Shown here one piece after another: positions 1 through 12,419 of a stretch of DNA of 64,000 bases. A model generated the notes under the pieces. That model worked only from the letters and a program-made list of their open reading frames with translations, was not told the origin of the DNA and did not search any database. Source of the stretch: Paragonimus skrjabini miyazakii (lineage: Eukaryota > Platyhelminthes > Trematoda > Plagiorchiida > Troglotrematidae). The translations under genes and the position numbers were made by a program. The first letter of the stretch is position 1, and each line of letters begins with the position of its first letter. The stretch is from positions 179,011 through 243,010 of the forward strand of contig JTDE01000103.1 in NCBI GenBank assembly GCA_014338405.1. Reading direction: 5' to 3'.

Positions 1-2460
1 TACATGTATACCAGGGCTATTTAAATTTTAATCAACTTTGTTTTTGGTCTACATGTGCTTGCCTTGCCGAGGTGTGAATTGTTGCCTACTGGACTTTAGC
101 GGATGAAGTTCTGTTTTCTGTCATTTTAACGATACAACTGAATAGATAGTTGGATGGGATGGCTCAAACTAAAAATATATCCTAAGCGTTAAGCAAATGA
201 CAGCTGTATTTGACATACTCTTCAAGGGCAAGTATAAACAAAGGTTATTATAGAAGACTAGGATAGTCTATGGCCTGAATAAGACTGATATGTTCTAACT
301 ATGAGAAGGATGACTAACTCTGGGGTGATACGCCAGCTGAAAACAATGGCAAACGGCTATCAAATGTTGTTGACAAGAATGAGTTTTAGCGACAAACTAA
401 GATTTAGTATAATATTCATACAAATATTCTGTTTGGTTCCTAAAACGAAAACATCTGCTTCTGTAGGCTACATTATTGCTTAACCATTCTCTGGTTCCTG
501 TGAATTCTCCAATCTTGTCCACACACTCAGACTGTGATCTGAACAGGCCGGTGAGCACCACCAAGTCTGATTTAATAGTGAACTGACTGAGCAAGCCAAA
601 AGCACCAAAATGGCTCACCTGTTTAGTTCGACTCATTCTGACAATGTGACCACTGCTTTTCGTTCAGTCTGACAGCTAGATGCAGCCAGCTGAAAGCAAT
701 GACGTATTAAACACTGCCTACGTCCATAGCAGTAGGAATTCACTTGTGCATAGGTTAAGACTACCGTAATCCATCCACATTACCAAATGGTTCAAAAGCG
801 ATTAAAATTATTGTTTTGGTTCGACCAGCACATCAATACTGTTAGTTATAAATCCATAGTGGAACTGCCTTATCACGTTTTCAATTGTAGCGTCCTATTT
901 ATTGTTGTCGGCTGGTTTAGCCCATACTGACACAGGCGGTCATTATACAGAATTTTATTTAAGCGATGGGGTTAACGTTAAATCTATTAATTATGCAAAC
1001 CTTAGAGATATAGGGAAATAATTACTTATTTCATATCACTCACAAGCAATAAGTAAATTAGACGCAGCCATTAGTCTAGAACCAGTTAAAGTTCACTGTG
1101 ATCCTAGACGTAACCTGCTTGCAAACCTGTTTTATATAACAAAGTAAACAGGAGAATAATAGTGAACGAAAGCGATACGACTTGCTTACGGTTTAATTAC
1201 AGAGATGAACTCGACTGAATAGATAATCTGTACTCAGAATCTGTCGACAAACCTGAGCATTGCCCTAAAAATGTAAGTACTCAATACTGAAAACCTTGAT
1301 TACAAAGTTGGGTAGGGTTATGGACTTTAGCCTGGCTTGAACTGCCTTTCAGGTGGTTATTGGTTGGTGCTACTGCAATAGTTTTATTGGCTACCCAAGC
1401 AGCTTACCTTCTACTCGCGGATTACTTTGGCTGCCTATCTTGGGGTTATTGGTTTGTCTATATCGAATAGGAGAACACTCCAAATGTAGCGGCTGTGCCT
1501 CTTGTCTGACGTGCCCGGGAACCTGCCTTTAAATTCTATTTCGGGCCTGGCCGATTTCAAATGAGGGGCTTTAACCAGAGCAAAATGTCTGTTGAAATCG
1601 CCATTCAGACAGCCCAGCCGATAACTGTCTCTATGAGAGAAATTTAACGTCGAAAATGAAAGATGTGGAAAGCCATGCGTAAAAATCTGTTAACATCTCA
1701 ACGGTTATATGCATAGCTGGACACAAACATTTGTGATGTACAGAGTGGTAACCGGTCTTAACGAAGTAAGTATGACAGCATGGCAGTTTACCTACAAACT
1801 GTTGTAGAAATCTCTGGCAGTATCCAGTGCAGTAAAGAAAGTGTGCATCAAACAGTGTTGGGTCGCACTAGAATCCCGTCGATCAGTCTGTAACATGTGC
1901 ACCAATTATGAATTCGGTTTTCTCAAGTCACCAGAAATTACCTTAATCTACCGACAGTCAGTAAAAATCATTTTCAACCTTGTTCGATAGATACTATACC
2001 ATTTTACATATCTGTTTCCATTTTAGGCACAAGATTTTCCACTTCATGCAAAAGCAAATCACTTTGGTGCATTAGACTTCCCACGTTAGAATCTTGGACG
2101 TGACGGTAAGAACGCGATTGGTCCAACTAACCGGAAGGGACAACCAATTTTAATTAGAGCACTTCAGATTGGCTACTTTGATAGAGGAAGTGGTACGGGT
2201 TATTCAAGGGACGTCAGCGGCTTTGCTTAATGAGAACGGGGTTAGCGGTCACAGTGGAGCACAGATCATCTGACCCTGTCCCTACTAATTCATCAAACTG
2301 CGGACAGTATTGTTTCCTTTGACAAGTAAAGAGGTGCAAGTGGTTAGGAGTGTCCGTGGATCTCACGTCCAATAGAAGTTAGGTTTAGGGTTGTGGTAGA
2401 TTTTGAGTTGTAATATGAGTGTGAATCAATTTGTGAGAACATTCTCACTAGTTATCTTTT
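1..2460. other. Non-coding stretch, nothing recognised
   Basis: AT-rich sequence with only short open frames on either strand, none with recognisable protein similarity. No tRNA, rRNA or clear repeat structure was seen. It is probably intergenic or intronic DNA holding ancient, unrecognisable repeats. Confidence 0.5.
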
Positions 2461-2464
2461 ATAC

Positions 2465-2650
2465 ATGGCTGCCGGACGCGATTACACTCGCATCACTCCC
2501 AAAACACGCAGACGTATTATCGAGGCATTCGAAAGGGGCGATGGCTGGCGAATGGTTGCCCTTCTAAACAGAGTCAAGTGTAATACCGCTTACAAGTGGC
2601 TTCATGTGGATTGCATCAGTTATGAAGCGCAGCCACAAACACCAGATTAA
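2465..2650 (+). pseudogene. N-terminal helix-turn-helix fragment of a Tc1/IS630-type transposase
   Basis: The frame opens with ATG and encodes 61 residues. Residues about 3-47 (GRDYTRIT, then RRRIIEAFERGDGWRMVALL, then TAYKWL) have the layout of the N-terminal homeodomain-like helix-turn-helix of Tc1/mariner/IS630 DDE transposases common in flatworm genomes: a basic first helix, an 'E-x-G-x-x-W/F' turn and a second helix ending in TAYKW. Such domains bind the terminal inverted repeats. The frame ends at codon 62, and no DDE catalytic domain was recognised downstream, where a TA-rich microsatellite follows at 2.71 kb. This is therefore most likely a truncated, non-functional copy. A short domesticated DNA-binding gene or first exon is possible but unsupported. 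Family assignment rests on motif recognition only. Confidence 0.55.
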
Positions 2651-2710
2651 GTGCAAACAAATATATTATAGTCCATCTAGAATGCAGGATCAGTGCGATA
2701 TACGAGCACT

Positions 2711-2737
2711 TATATATATACATATATATATATATAT
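2711..2737. repeat. (TA)n microsatellite
   Basis: A run of alternating T and A with one interrupting C lies just downstream of the transposase fragment. It creates spurious Tyr/Ile-rich open frames on both strands that should not be read as genes. Confidence 0.9.
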
Positions 2738-2744
2738 CAGTCAG

Positions 2745-5020
2745 GTAGATGAGACGGTTATCTCTATAGACTTGATTCGCAGGAACAAACCAATGAATCA
2801 AACAATCGTACTGTTAGTATCCAGTGGGCTGGGAGTAAATAGTGGAAGTCCCTTGATACTTTCGAAAAGCAGTGAACATCAGCATCGTGTGATTGGAAGC
2901 ACATAACAACACTATGGAAATAATGACGAGTTCAACCGTATGATCCGTTTAGATTAAGTTTTGCAAACGGAGATGCTCAGTTTCTATTTCAGACTGGATA
3001 TAGTGGCAGCTTATTTATTCGTAGATTTCGGTTCGTTCGTCCAACTTAGGCGCCACCGTAACTGCAAGCCAAATGACAGCTAACAATATAGACAGAATTT
3101 CTCGAGCTTTATTTTTCCGAAAAACCTTCCATAAAACGTTCGGCTACTCATTATCACTCTTACTTACTCTCTTACTGTTAGCTATAGGCTGAAACTAAAG
3201 AAAATTTTAATGTAAGCGGATATTTAAGGCATATGTTTGCTACAGTTGACCCCTTCTTAACGGTGCTAATGAGCACTCTCACTTCCTTCACAAATGAAAA
3301 ATACTTATAATTTTTCATTTCTTGAAAAATGAGGACATGGTTAATTAGCCTGATGAGTTGATATAATTAAGGTATCTTCAGCTGATGCATCTCCTAGATA
3401 GCCATGTTACGTTATTCTAACACCTGACATTTCACACATACCCGTAGAAGATATAATCCACATTTGAGACATTGTTTGCACTGTATCAACCTGCAATCAA
3501 AACAGTCCACAATTGAGTGAGGACTAACATATCAAGGATTATTACGTAAGCTGTATTTTGTCTTAGATTTACAAACTGAAACTAACACTGATGCACGATT
3601 TGATGCAAACTGTGAATGTCAGGGCAAGTTATACATTCTTTAAACCAGAATGAACCTCATAGAAAAGATGTCAGCTAACTAAGTTTTTACTATTGACTTT
3701 GAGTTTTCAACAAAGACACACTAAAAATGGCTTTTATTTTGCTTGTGTGTGCATGCTAACAGCCAAATATAAGGTTATAAAGCACATGAAGCCACAATAG
3801 CTTGAAGTACGCAACATCAATAATCAACTAGTTGGTTGGACGTTTCTTTTCAAATTCCTTGTTTAAGATCAGTTAAATGTCACGTGATCCGGCATCAGCA
3901 ATATATCAGGGAAACATACTGTCATGTCATCATGGCACACTGGTAATCAGTTCAGAATCAACGGAATTTAAATGGACGTAAACATGTAACTTAACAGGAA
4001 GATGATTGTATAGTTGGGGCAAGTAGGGTGCACACCATTTTTAGGTAAATTGAGTGACAGAAAGTGAATTATTTTTCCCACACATCTATTCTTATTTTTT
4101 AGAATTTGTAAAAGTAATATCACCATTATTCTAGTTCACGTTTTGTTACATTACATATTATTTAAACCAGCATAAAAAGTGACTTTGTGCATAAATCGCA
4201 CTGAAAGGTCAAACTCATAAAATGAACGTGTTGGTAAGGGAAATTCTCCCAGAATGGGATCGTAAATTGTGCCTTTGACCGCTAAACATTACTCTTTTAA
4301 CTGTCTTGGTCAGTTGTTGGGTAGAGAGAGTAAATCTTAAAAGATTTCTTTCACCAGTAAGACAAAGTTTGTACTGAACAGTTGCCATGTCGTTTAACTT
4401 AGCAGCATCAATTACCACTGACCTCTTACGGCCGAAAGAACGACGCAATCTCCCCGGTTCACATGAACAAAGCATTTAAACGCAGTCGTAGTTATCCCAT
4501 TCGTCGACAGCAGTAAGGAGACAACTAAGAGGCATTATCCGGAATGAAGTTGGTTTCGACATGCTGGATATGTTGAGGGAACAAACCCTTATCACCATAA
4601 AATTCCAGTAATCATCAAATTGATGTCAACACTGTTAGGGACTGAAAAGATTAGCTAGCTTAATCGTCGATCATGTAATTTTACCAAAGCCATAACCTAC
4701 TGCTGGCTACTCGTCTATGTAATTCATGTAAATTCACGGTTGATGTAGTTAGGCGTTGTGACTCGTCGGGCGATCGGACAAATAAGTTAGCTAATCAGCT
4801 TTGTGATGGAATTAGATGAACCAGATCAATTCCGCCGGGGTGGCTAACTGAACACACAGAGGTGTTCACGTTTATTTGATGCATACTGTTGCATGCTTCG
4901 TATCAGTTGCTCAATTGCTATGATCTTAAGAATAAATCATGTCCCTACCACTCAACGGCATTCAAAATATCGCTCGACAAGTTAATACTGTATGTGATTA
5001 AAACTTGAGGAGAAGTCTAT
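2745..5020. other. Non-coding stretch, nothing recognised
   Basis: AT-rich, no open frame with recognisable similarity, no RNA gene. A CTGATGAG octamer at about 3349 was examined as a hammerhead core, but no matching GAAA arm or stem follows. Confidence 0.5.
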
Positions 5021-5025
5021 TCGGG

Positions 5026-5425
5026 GTCATTGATTGGAGTTAACAGGATAGCTACTGTGTCTTTTTAGAGCGAACAGGTAATCAGAGCATTATTCACAAA
5101 CAACTTTGGCTGAGTGCTTACATACGATGATTCAGTCGTGCCTAATGTGAGAGCAATGACGCAGTGGTACACACAGTTGCCTCATGAACAGCGTGGCCGG
5201 AGTTCTAGTCCCAGTAGTGGCAAAAATATGCACTACTGACGAGCTCTGTTGAGAGCAAAGCTCGAGTCTAATTCTTCTTTCCGAACGGGACCGACCGGGA
5301 CGTCTATGGAAATGTGATCAATTTTGAGTGTCCAGTTTATATAAAACCAGAATCTTTTATTACTCTTCAGCAGAGCTTTGAAATATTGAGTCTAAACAGA
5401 GAAGAACCGAGTCGACTTTCTTCTA
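5026..5425 (+). repeat. SINE-like dispersed repeat, copy 1, with internal tRNA-like pol III promoter
   Basis: A tRNA-like module is visible: an A-box-like TGACGCAGTGG at about 5157-5167 and a B-box-like GAGTTCTAGTCC at about 5200-5212, spaced as in tRNA genes. By eye the whole segment aligns with 24.23-24.58 kb and 39.68-39.98 kb. Shared blocks are GGAGTTAACAGG near the 5' side, ACACAGTTGCCTCATGAA between the boxes, and a TGATCA...TGTGAGG-like tail followed by GAA(G)GAACCGAG. The tRNA-like part starts about 130 bp inside the shared region, so either the element has a non-tRNA 5' part or the module is embedded in a larger repeat. No coding capacity was seen. The copies are old and strongly diverged. 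Confidence 0.6.
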
Positions 5426-5429
5426 TTTC

Positions 5430-7220
5430 CTGATCATTGTAGTCATACTCGGCATCTGTTCTCACAAAGTGGATTGTGCCATCCCGACCAGCAGAATGAA
5501 ATCGACTGAAGCAACAACGAAATCGGCGACCGTTTGTGAGTACCGTTTAATTGGCATCAGTCAAGTTCCCCACTACTTACCAGTATCAAAAGGGACTATA
5601 TTTGAGCTTAATTGTCGGCCTGATAGGTATCGGGAGCAAAGCGAGTCACACTGGTTGTTCCATGATTCATTAAGTATCTACACAGTTGTATTAGACACGC
5701 GACTGTCTGTTTAGAGATATATAACTAATTTAGGATTAGCCGACAATGGATGCAATCCTAGTCAGGTGAGGATAGATAATGACAGTTTCTCTCGTTGATT
5801 CCTTTTTCTATAAAAATTATTTTCCGACCAAGCAGTCATTCGTGGATAATGTCAGATTTCGGTGAACTAAGCACACAACACGACTGTCTGACTAATATGT
5901 GAAAATGTGAAAATTGGAGAAGAACCAGAATAATCTTTCAGTGTGAATCCTGAGGGTCGTGAATCAGAAACTGAATCTTTTCACTTTTTTAAAGGTTCAT
6001 CCTGTGATCCTGATAACCGTGTGAACAGTGTTTTAATCCACTATACAAGTTTAATTGTTGCAGACCAATCTTTTCTACCTTCCTAAATAATGTCCGTAGG
6101 ATTGGCTTTAGCGTACGCAATAAAACACCCTACCAGCTGTTTCATTGCGAAATCCTAGAAGGTAAGGTTTGGCTTAACTGACTTCCGGTTAGTAATGTTA
6201 CCCGCACCCCGTATTTTAACTCTGGCAAGTATCGTTAATAATTATATATGGATGACCGCAAATGGAACTGATGGTACGATAATAACGTGCTTGCTTGAAG
6301 GCTCTAACCCACGAACCGCCACATCCTATCAGGTGACGTTAGCCGCTACGTCACCGAGAGGGCGTGTACAATGTTAATTTAGGTTGTTCCGATGTCTATG
6401 TTCCACTGGTTAAACTAACACACTGTCTAAATATAAAAACCCATGTACTGATTATGTTAAATACGAAGCAAGCATTTTTCACATTCGCAACATGCGTCAT
6501 ATCCTGAACTTGCATTACGAACAATTTATTGAATTCTACCCGTCTACTTTGTACCCCCTAAGTTATTTTCCTCACTGCAGTACTGACTCCCAGTTGTTAA
6601 TACCTGCCTTCTGTGCACGGAGTTCACTTGGTCACAATTTGTATGTTTTATTAACTATTGATCACTTATGTATGGAACAAATGTAATCTAGGTAAGCTCT
6701 CACTAATCCGTCTTGTTCTGTCTAGACCATGAGATGTACGCAGGCTCTGTCAGACTGTGTATAATTGTGTTTCGTAGCAGTTTATTTACCGTATGTGTCT
6801 CAATGTTTTGTGTACGCGACTAAACATAGTAAGCAAAACCTTGAAATCTTCACCCATACTTCTTCATTAGTTATTCATTAACTCTTCAAGCAATATCAGT
6901 GTTTCAGAAATGAACTTTTGATTATGCGCAGTAGTTCAAGAAACCATTCTTAGTTGTAAACCTGTTATTCATAAAGAATAAGTCATCTTCAATATTCATG
7001 ATGAATAGTTCATCTTCAACGAAGAACGAATTTGCTGATCATCGAAATTCTGACATTTCCTTTAGCGTTAGATAATCGTTTACTCAGGTGTTAGTAACCC
7101 ATATAACGGTTAAATTACTGCTGAGTAAATTAAAACCGTTAGGGTGTCTACGTTCGGTCTTAGGAAGCAAACCAAACACCAGTCATAATGAAATATAGTT
7201 GTATATGACTTATAATTCTG
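5430..7220. other. Non-coding stretch, nothing recognised
   Basis: Short open frames only (for example 5469-5714 and 6195-6377), without similarity to known families or paired splice signals. No other feature could be supported. Confidence 0.45.
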
Positions 7221-7224
7221 TTGT

Positions 7225-7302
7225 GCTTAAGTTGCAGTCAGTGGTAGGGTTTTTCGCTACACAGACTTTTAAACCGCGGTTTGAATCTCAGTCGGACCTA
7301 AA
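7225..7302 (+). repeat. tRNA-like module, probable SINE head or tRNA pseudogene
   Basis: An A-box-like GCAGTCAGTGG lies at about 7234-7244, and a B-box-like GGTTTGAATCTC at 7278-7289, about 34 bp apart as in pol III internal promoters. The sequence does not close into a convincing cloverleaf with an acceptor stem, so a functional tRNA gene is unlikely. A tRNA-derived SINE remnant is the better reading. Downstream sequence does not visibly match the three-copy family at 5.0, 24.2 and 39.7 kb. Confidence 0.4.
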
Positions 7303-7309
7303 ATATTCA

Positions 7310-10300
7310 CCACTGATAGCCTCTAGCAAAGTGGACCCTGGAGTCTGTTATTTCCTTTCGACTGAAAGTTACAAAAATCCACGAAATTGAGAAAACTCCG
7401 GTCAACGTCTATTGTGTATATTCACAAAATATTATCTTGTGACAATGTAAATTGATAAGCTGTATTCACTTTTTGAATTGACATCCTTCTGTTGAATTTG
7501 AGCACAGTCTCAACAATCCATTCGCTGCTTTCTGCGAGTCTCCAGCCTTGTTTTCAAATGATACGCGGTACTATTTCATTCGACAGAACTTTTCAGCTTT
7601 GTTTCTATTTGCCATAAGTACTGTAACCAGTTTTAGTGTCTTTTCGAAGCCAGAAACAACTGAAACTCTTAAATCGTGCTAGGGTTAAATTATGGACGTG
7701 TCCTTCAATCTCACGCATGTACACACTAGTATGGATTCACGTATGTGTACAATGCCACACTTTGCGTGCATTTAATTAGAAGATTAGGTGCTCAGTTCAA
7801 TGACCTGGGAATTACAGTGAGAATTAAAGTGTTGTTGAGTTTCATCAACCACATCCACTACTAGGATCTAAGTTTTCATTCCCAGATAGTCCCAGATATT
7901 TTCTACTGGCATCGAGTTCACATCCTGTGCTGTTAACCGTTTCTATAGGCACTCTCTAAACATTTAAAAAGTACTTTAAAAATTGTTCCGTACCAACTTT
8001 CAATTAGGGAATTTTTAATGAGTTAACCTGGTATATTAAGGAGCACGTTTGGTGTCAGTTTCCGATCTGTTCAGATGCACAGGTAGGATTGGCGCATACT
8101 ATCGATCCGGAGTTGAAAAGCTACTTGAGCGCCAATCGCCGGTCGCCACAAAAGACCACTTGACGTGTGGTTTTGTTTACCAGTTCCTAAGTTTTATGCC
8201 GGCAAGTGATAGGATGTGGTGTAACTCTGTCACCTCTTTCCTCGTTGATTAAATATTTACACTGGGGAAGGTTACGCCGAAGTGCAAACTAAGGGGATGA
8301 GAGAGAATTGCTAATCATTATTTGAAAACGACGTGGAAATGAGGACAAACGTTTTTTGTGATAGTGTGTGCACTGTAATTTTTTTTGATTGAATTCAAGA
8401 AAATATTACGGGAGCACAAAATAAAGGTCTGACTTTTTGAGAAGTTCTTAGTAAGATTCTGAAATTTTAAGGAACCTGACTTTGTGTTTATGAGGAAAGC
8501 CGGACTGACATGTTTAGTACGCTTTCAGTTTTGATGTTTCTCATCTTGTTATCACATTGGATTGACAGTGACAACGCACGCACGTTTCATCAATACTGTG
8601 CGTGAAATAGTTAGAGGATCATGTGACTCTCAACCCGTGGAGTTTTCACAAGAACATGTAAAAATTAACTGTCTAAATAATTGAACTCAACTTAACAAAT
8701 GATAGGAAACAGTTAGACTTGGTAAAAAACATATGCAGTATCGTTTTGGACAGACACACTGTGAATCACACTGTCTACAATGTATTGGAGCTTACAGCTA
8801 AGCTAATATTATATGCATTTTTTCACGGCAGTAACAGTTCAGAAGTCAGCCCTTCTTTACTCCACATGAAAAACTGTTCCCACCACATCTCGGCTTGTAA
8901 ATCTTTGCTAGTCTACATACATATTCCTTGCTTAGTTGTCTCAAACGTTCTCGGTGGACGTCTGCTAAGCAGTCAAGTAAACTACAGTTTGACCTGAAAA
9001 ATGGCATTGCGTAAGTTTATGTGGTTTGAATGTAGAAGGGAGTGGTATTTTCACACCGCAGTTTGTTAACTGTTTTATGCTATTTTCCTACTTCTTTCAG
9101 GCTAGTTCACGCCAGTTGCGTGTTTTTATCACAACTGTTTTGATCCACGGGTCTTTGCTTTAGGCAGTATTCCGCTGACCAGCTCTTGAGCTTCCGATGC
9201 TTGGCACGATATAACATTAGTATCTTGTCAGTTGGTGATCGGCTATCACACTATCTGTGTGTGAACCCATCCAATCCCGGGACATTTTTTTTACAACAGC
9301 TGCAATATATACGTATAACGGTGTTGCACGCAGTGCATTCTTGGGATATTTTTAGGAAGTTAGTGGCGGATGTTGATATCTGCCTATCATCCATTGTGAC
9401 AAATTTACTTCCTATTTTTAAAGGTCTTTCTACAAAAGTTCAGGGACGTTTTGGTACAAACAGACACAACTACCTGCTTCCGTTTCTTTTGTGTTGTATT
9501 TGGCTACGTTCGACCTTTTCACCGCTAAAGGTCACATTGTCCCAGAGATCAGTTCTAGTGACTAAAACAGTGAACGAAACAGTATGCTTGTTTTTATCAA
9601 CGTTTATTGTCTGATACGAAACTCCATTTGCCGAATTCTATATTATACTTTTATGAGCCAAGTTATTAGCGTTCTTTTCAGCTGAAAAATACTAGCTGCA
9701 GATCTTGAGACAGCCCGAACAAATGTTATTTCAAACTGAACACCACCCAAGTTTGATCGTAGCCTTTGCATTTAGATAAGCCTTTCGGCTAGCTCACTTC
9801 GAAGGGAAGCACTAGATTAAAGCTTCGCCCTATTAAGAGCACGTCAGTAGTGCATATTCATATTTGGATAGGAGTTTGCATTCTAACTGTTGTGCTAATC
9901 AAAATGGCTTGTTATCCATAACACCATTTGAGTAGTATTTAATTTCCTCCCTAACTCTCAGCTGCTCCAAATTCTAAACGAAGCACTAAAAGTGACATGA
10001 CTCTCCTAAATAGCCTGTACGAATTCCTCAAAAATAAAGTGTATACAAAGGGACTGAGTTTGTATAAAATGAACAAATGTCATGGAGACTGGTTTTCTGA
10101 TGTGATGTGTGGCAGGTGACGTTGACCTTAGCATTAGTTTGATAAAAAGTAAACATGTCACTTTTCAGGTGAAACGGAACCCAGATTTGAATAATGCCAC
10201 ACACTGTTTGATGAACTAAATCACAAAACTAATTCGAGTATATTTCAACCTTCCTCTTCTTTTTATCATTCGCGTAGCTGTACAGTTATGCCAAACAATG

Positions 10301-11820
10301 CATTCTATATTTTTGGAGATCTATAGAAAAACAAACTACTTGGGTTGAAAACCGATCGGATGGTTGTAAGATAACTAAGTAACCCACTGAAAAAACACCT
10401 TGAAACACAAAATTGTTCGAACACAACTTGTAGGACAAAACGGTGTCCATTTTTAGAAGATATCTTCTATCCTTTCAATTAAACTTCAAATATCTACCAA
10501 CCTCTATGTTCACTTTCAGTAAATTAAATATATTATTGTTTTTGAACATATTCGTAGATTTCATTGTATGCAAGACAAAGTATTGACATTACCAACCGAA
10601 TGTAAGATGGTGCTTTCAATTACCGTTTTCGTATGACTCACAAGGGGCAAACTGAGTGACAATTTCTACCCCAAGGGAACATTTTTGCTAAGTTACGGAC
10701 AGTTTAACAATTTATAATGTTTGCACTTGTATACACTCTCATTGTGATGAAAACATTGTACGCAGCTAAGGTCATAAAGAAATTTTAGACCGGGTTGAGT
10801 TTCCGTGTATGTATCGGAGTATCTGTGATCCTTGGACTGACTACCAATTGCAAACTTAGCAGTCAATTTTCTGATTACCAAGATGAGAGCGTCACTTTTG
10901 TGCTCAAGAAAAATACTACCAACCTCCTGCTTATAACTTAGACACCCGTTGTTCTGACAGTAGTTTGTCACGTGGTGTTTGATGCCATATATACGTCACC
11001 AGAACGGTGAGAGTAGTGAGTTAGGTTTTATTTTGCTTTCATGTTAAAATAAACACGTTTTTCATAGTGGAAACGAGTACCATCAGAGTGGTCCTTTTGT
11101 TTTTTTTCACTGCATGATATGAAAACTTCCCGTTTGGTAAGTATCATTTGATAAAGAATCATGAACTTTAAGGCATAACTTGTAAACTAAAGTTGCTAGC
11201 ACTTACTGCTTAATACTTGGATACTGTTCTGTTGACACCGAAAACAGCCCTCATCATTTTTATTAATGAGTTTATGTTCTATCTGGGTATGGTCTACAAT
11301 GGTGGGTTATCACATATAATGTGACCTAACCGATTGGAAGCCTATTTGATAGAATAAGATTTGATGATCAAAGCGGTCAGTGCAGCCCCCTTTGATATCA
11401 TCAGCTCAGCCCGTTCCATTTCATACCCTTAGAAGAAAAGCGCACCATCATATAGCTTACCACCATCAAAGCAGTCTCTGCGCTTGTCTGTTAAAACCTG
11501 ACATGTGTTTATTACGCACTTTGACTTGATGAAGTCATCTGATGGCCATTTGAACTAACGCTCAGAGAGCACTAAGTCTAGCCTGGAACTTCCACGACTA
11601 ACCGCTGTGGGCGCCCTTCATCTATTTTTAGTATCCTTTCTGTCACGCCCGTCTTCAAAGCTGATGTCATCAGTTGCAGGATAGCACGGCGTTCCTTTCT
11701 TATCCCGTTTTCCGAGCTCTTTAAAAAGATGGCAACTCCCGAGCCATGCAGTTCTTAATGCCACTCAGCCTTATTTTTCTGGTAGCTCTTCAGTTCAACA
11801 ATTGCATCCGGTTGCTCACA
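7310..11820. other. Non-coding stretch, one longer open frame of unknown meaning
   Basis: The longest open frame is 9186-9614 on the plus strand (142 codons, starting at a TTG). Its composition (Leu/Phe/Ser-rich, no domain) and the lack of a start codon or obvious splice signals make it a likely chance frame. Nothing else was recognised on either strand. Confidence 0.4.
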
Positions 11821-11829
11821 GAAATGCGT

Positions 11830-12224
11830 GTTTAACATGGTGCTATTCGAAGTGATGTTGCACGGAAGCCACCGAATCAATGTTCGGCGTCCGAACTAAC
11901 AATTTGTGCGCGTGGGAGACGATCCATTGGCCATCACCATAACACATACAATGGGGCAAAATGCATATGTGATGCCATTGAGTAATAACATGCGACGCCA
12001 GCTGAGTAGCACCGAAACTATGATCACAGAGGGCAGCTTCGTTTAACACACACATGATGCACCCATTATTCCTCTGCATGCGGTTCCAGTTTCCTTAGAC
12101 AGGACTTATGATACTGACATTCAATGCTTTGTGTTACGTCACTCCTTCTCTGATGGCATTAAAAGCAAGCTGCAACCTCCTCATACATCTTGCTGTAATA
12201 GACCTACGAAGGTGGGTCCGTGAA
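11830..12224 (+). pseudogene. Possible decayed Gypsy-type integrase C-terminal tail
   Basis: One plus-strand frame runs for about 130 codons with only two stops, over sequence visibly less AT-rich than its surroundings. Near its end (12116-12193) it reads IQCFVLRHS followed by KSKLQPPHTS. This recalls the 'hVFVRhD...kpLQPPYdGPY' block near the C terminus of Gypsy/Ty3 integrases in flatworms, but the spacing between the two half-motifs is about three residues too long. The frame stops just before an LTR-like stretch, which is the expected order for an LTR retrotransposon. No HHCC zinc finger, DDE core, protease or reverse transcriptase was found upstream. The call is tentative. Confidence 0.25.
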
Positions 12225-12278
12225 CTTACCAGGTGGCGTCAAGTGTGCAAAACTGGTTGAGGCGACCGCTGGGGTTAC

Positions 12279-12400
12279 TGTGGTAATGATTACGTGGTAC
12301 TTTTTGCGCCTCTACTCATTGTTTGTCCCTAATTACTTGATATATATATAACCTGCGTGCATCACGTTGACGGCTGCTAAAAGTAGACGAAAAGTCAACA
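12279..12400 (+). repeat. Possible LTR 5' part with TATA box
   Basis: A stretch beginning TGTGGTAATG follows a short G run (12271-12274) that could be a vestigial polypurine tract. It carries a TATA-like ATATATATAACC at about 12341-12352, the arrangement expected for the U3/R start of an LTR after an integrase gene. The 3' limit and a second LTR could not be found, so the end given is arbitrary. Confidence 0.25.
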
Positions 12401-12419
12401 AGCCGCTGGACGTATCTTG

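Noticed and set aside
2604..2906. Open frames on both strands around the TA microsatellite
   Set aside because: They are Ile/Tyr repeats produced by the (TA)n run and overlap the transposase fragment out of frame.
3345..3400. CTGATGAG as a possible hammerhead ribozyme core
   Set aside because: PLEs and fluke repeats can carry hammerheads, but no GAAA arm or pairing stems follow here. The CTGATGA near 15322 has a downstream GAAA but no closing stem II.
9186..9614. 142-codon plus-strand frame
   Set aside because: It has a non-ATG start, no domain, skewed hydrophobic composition and no splice-like flanks, so it is probably a chance opening.
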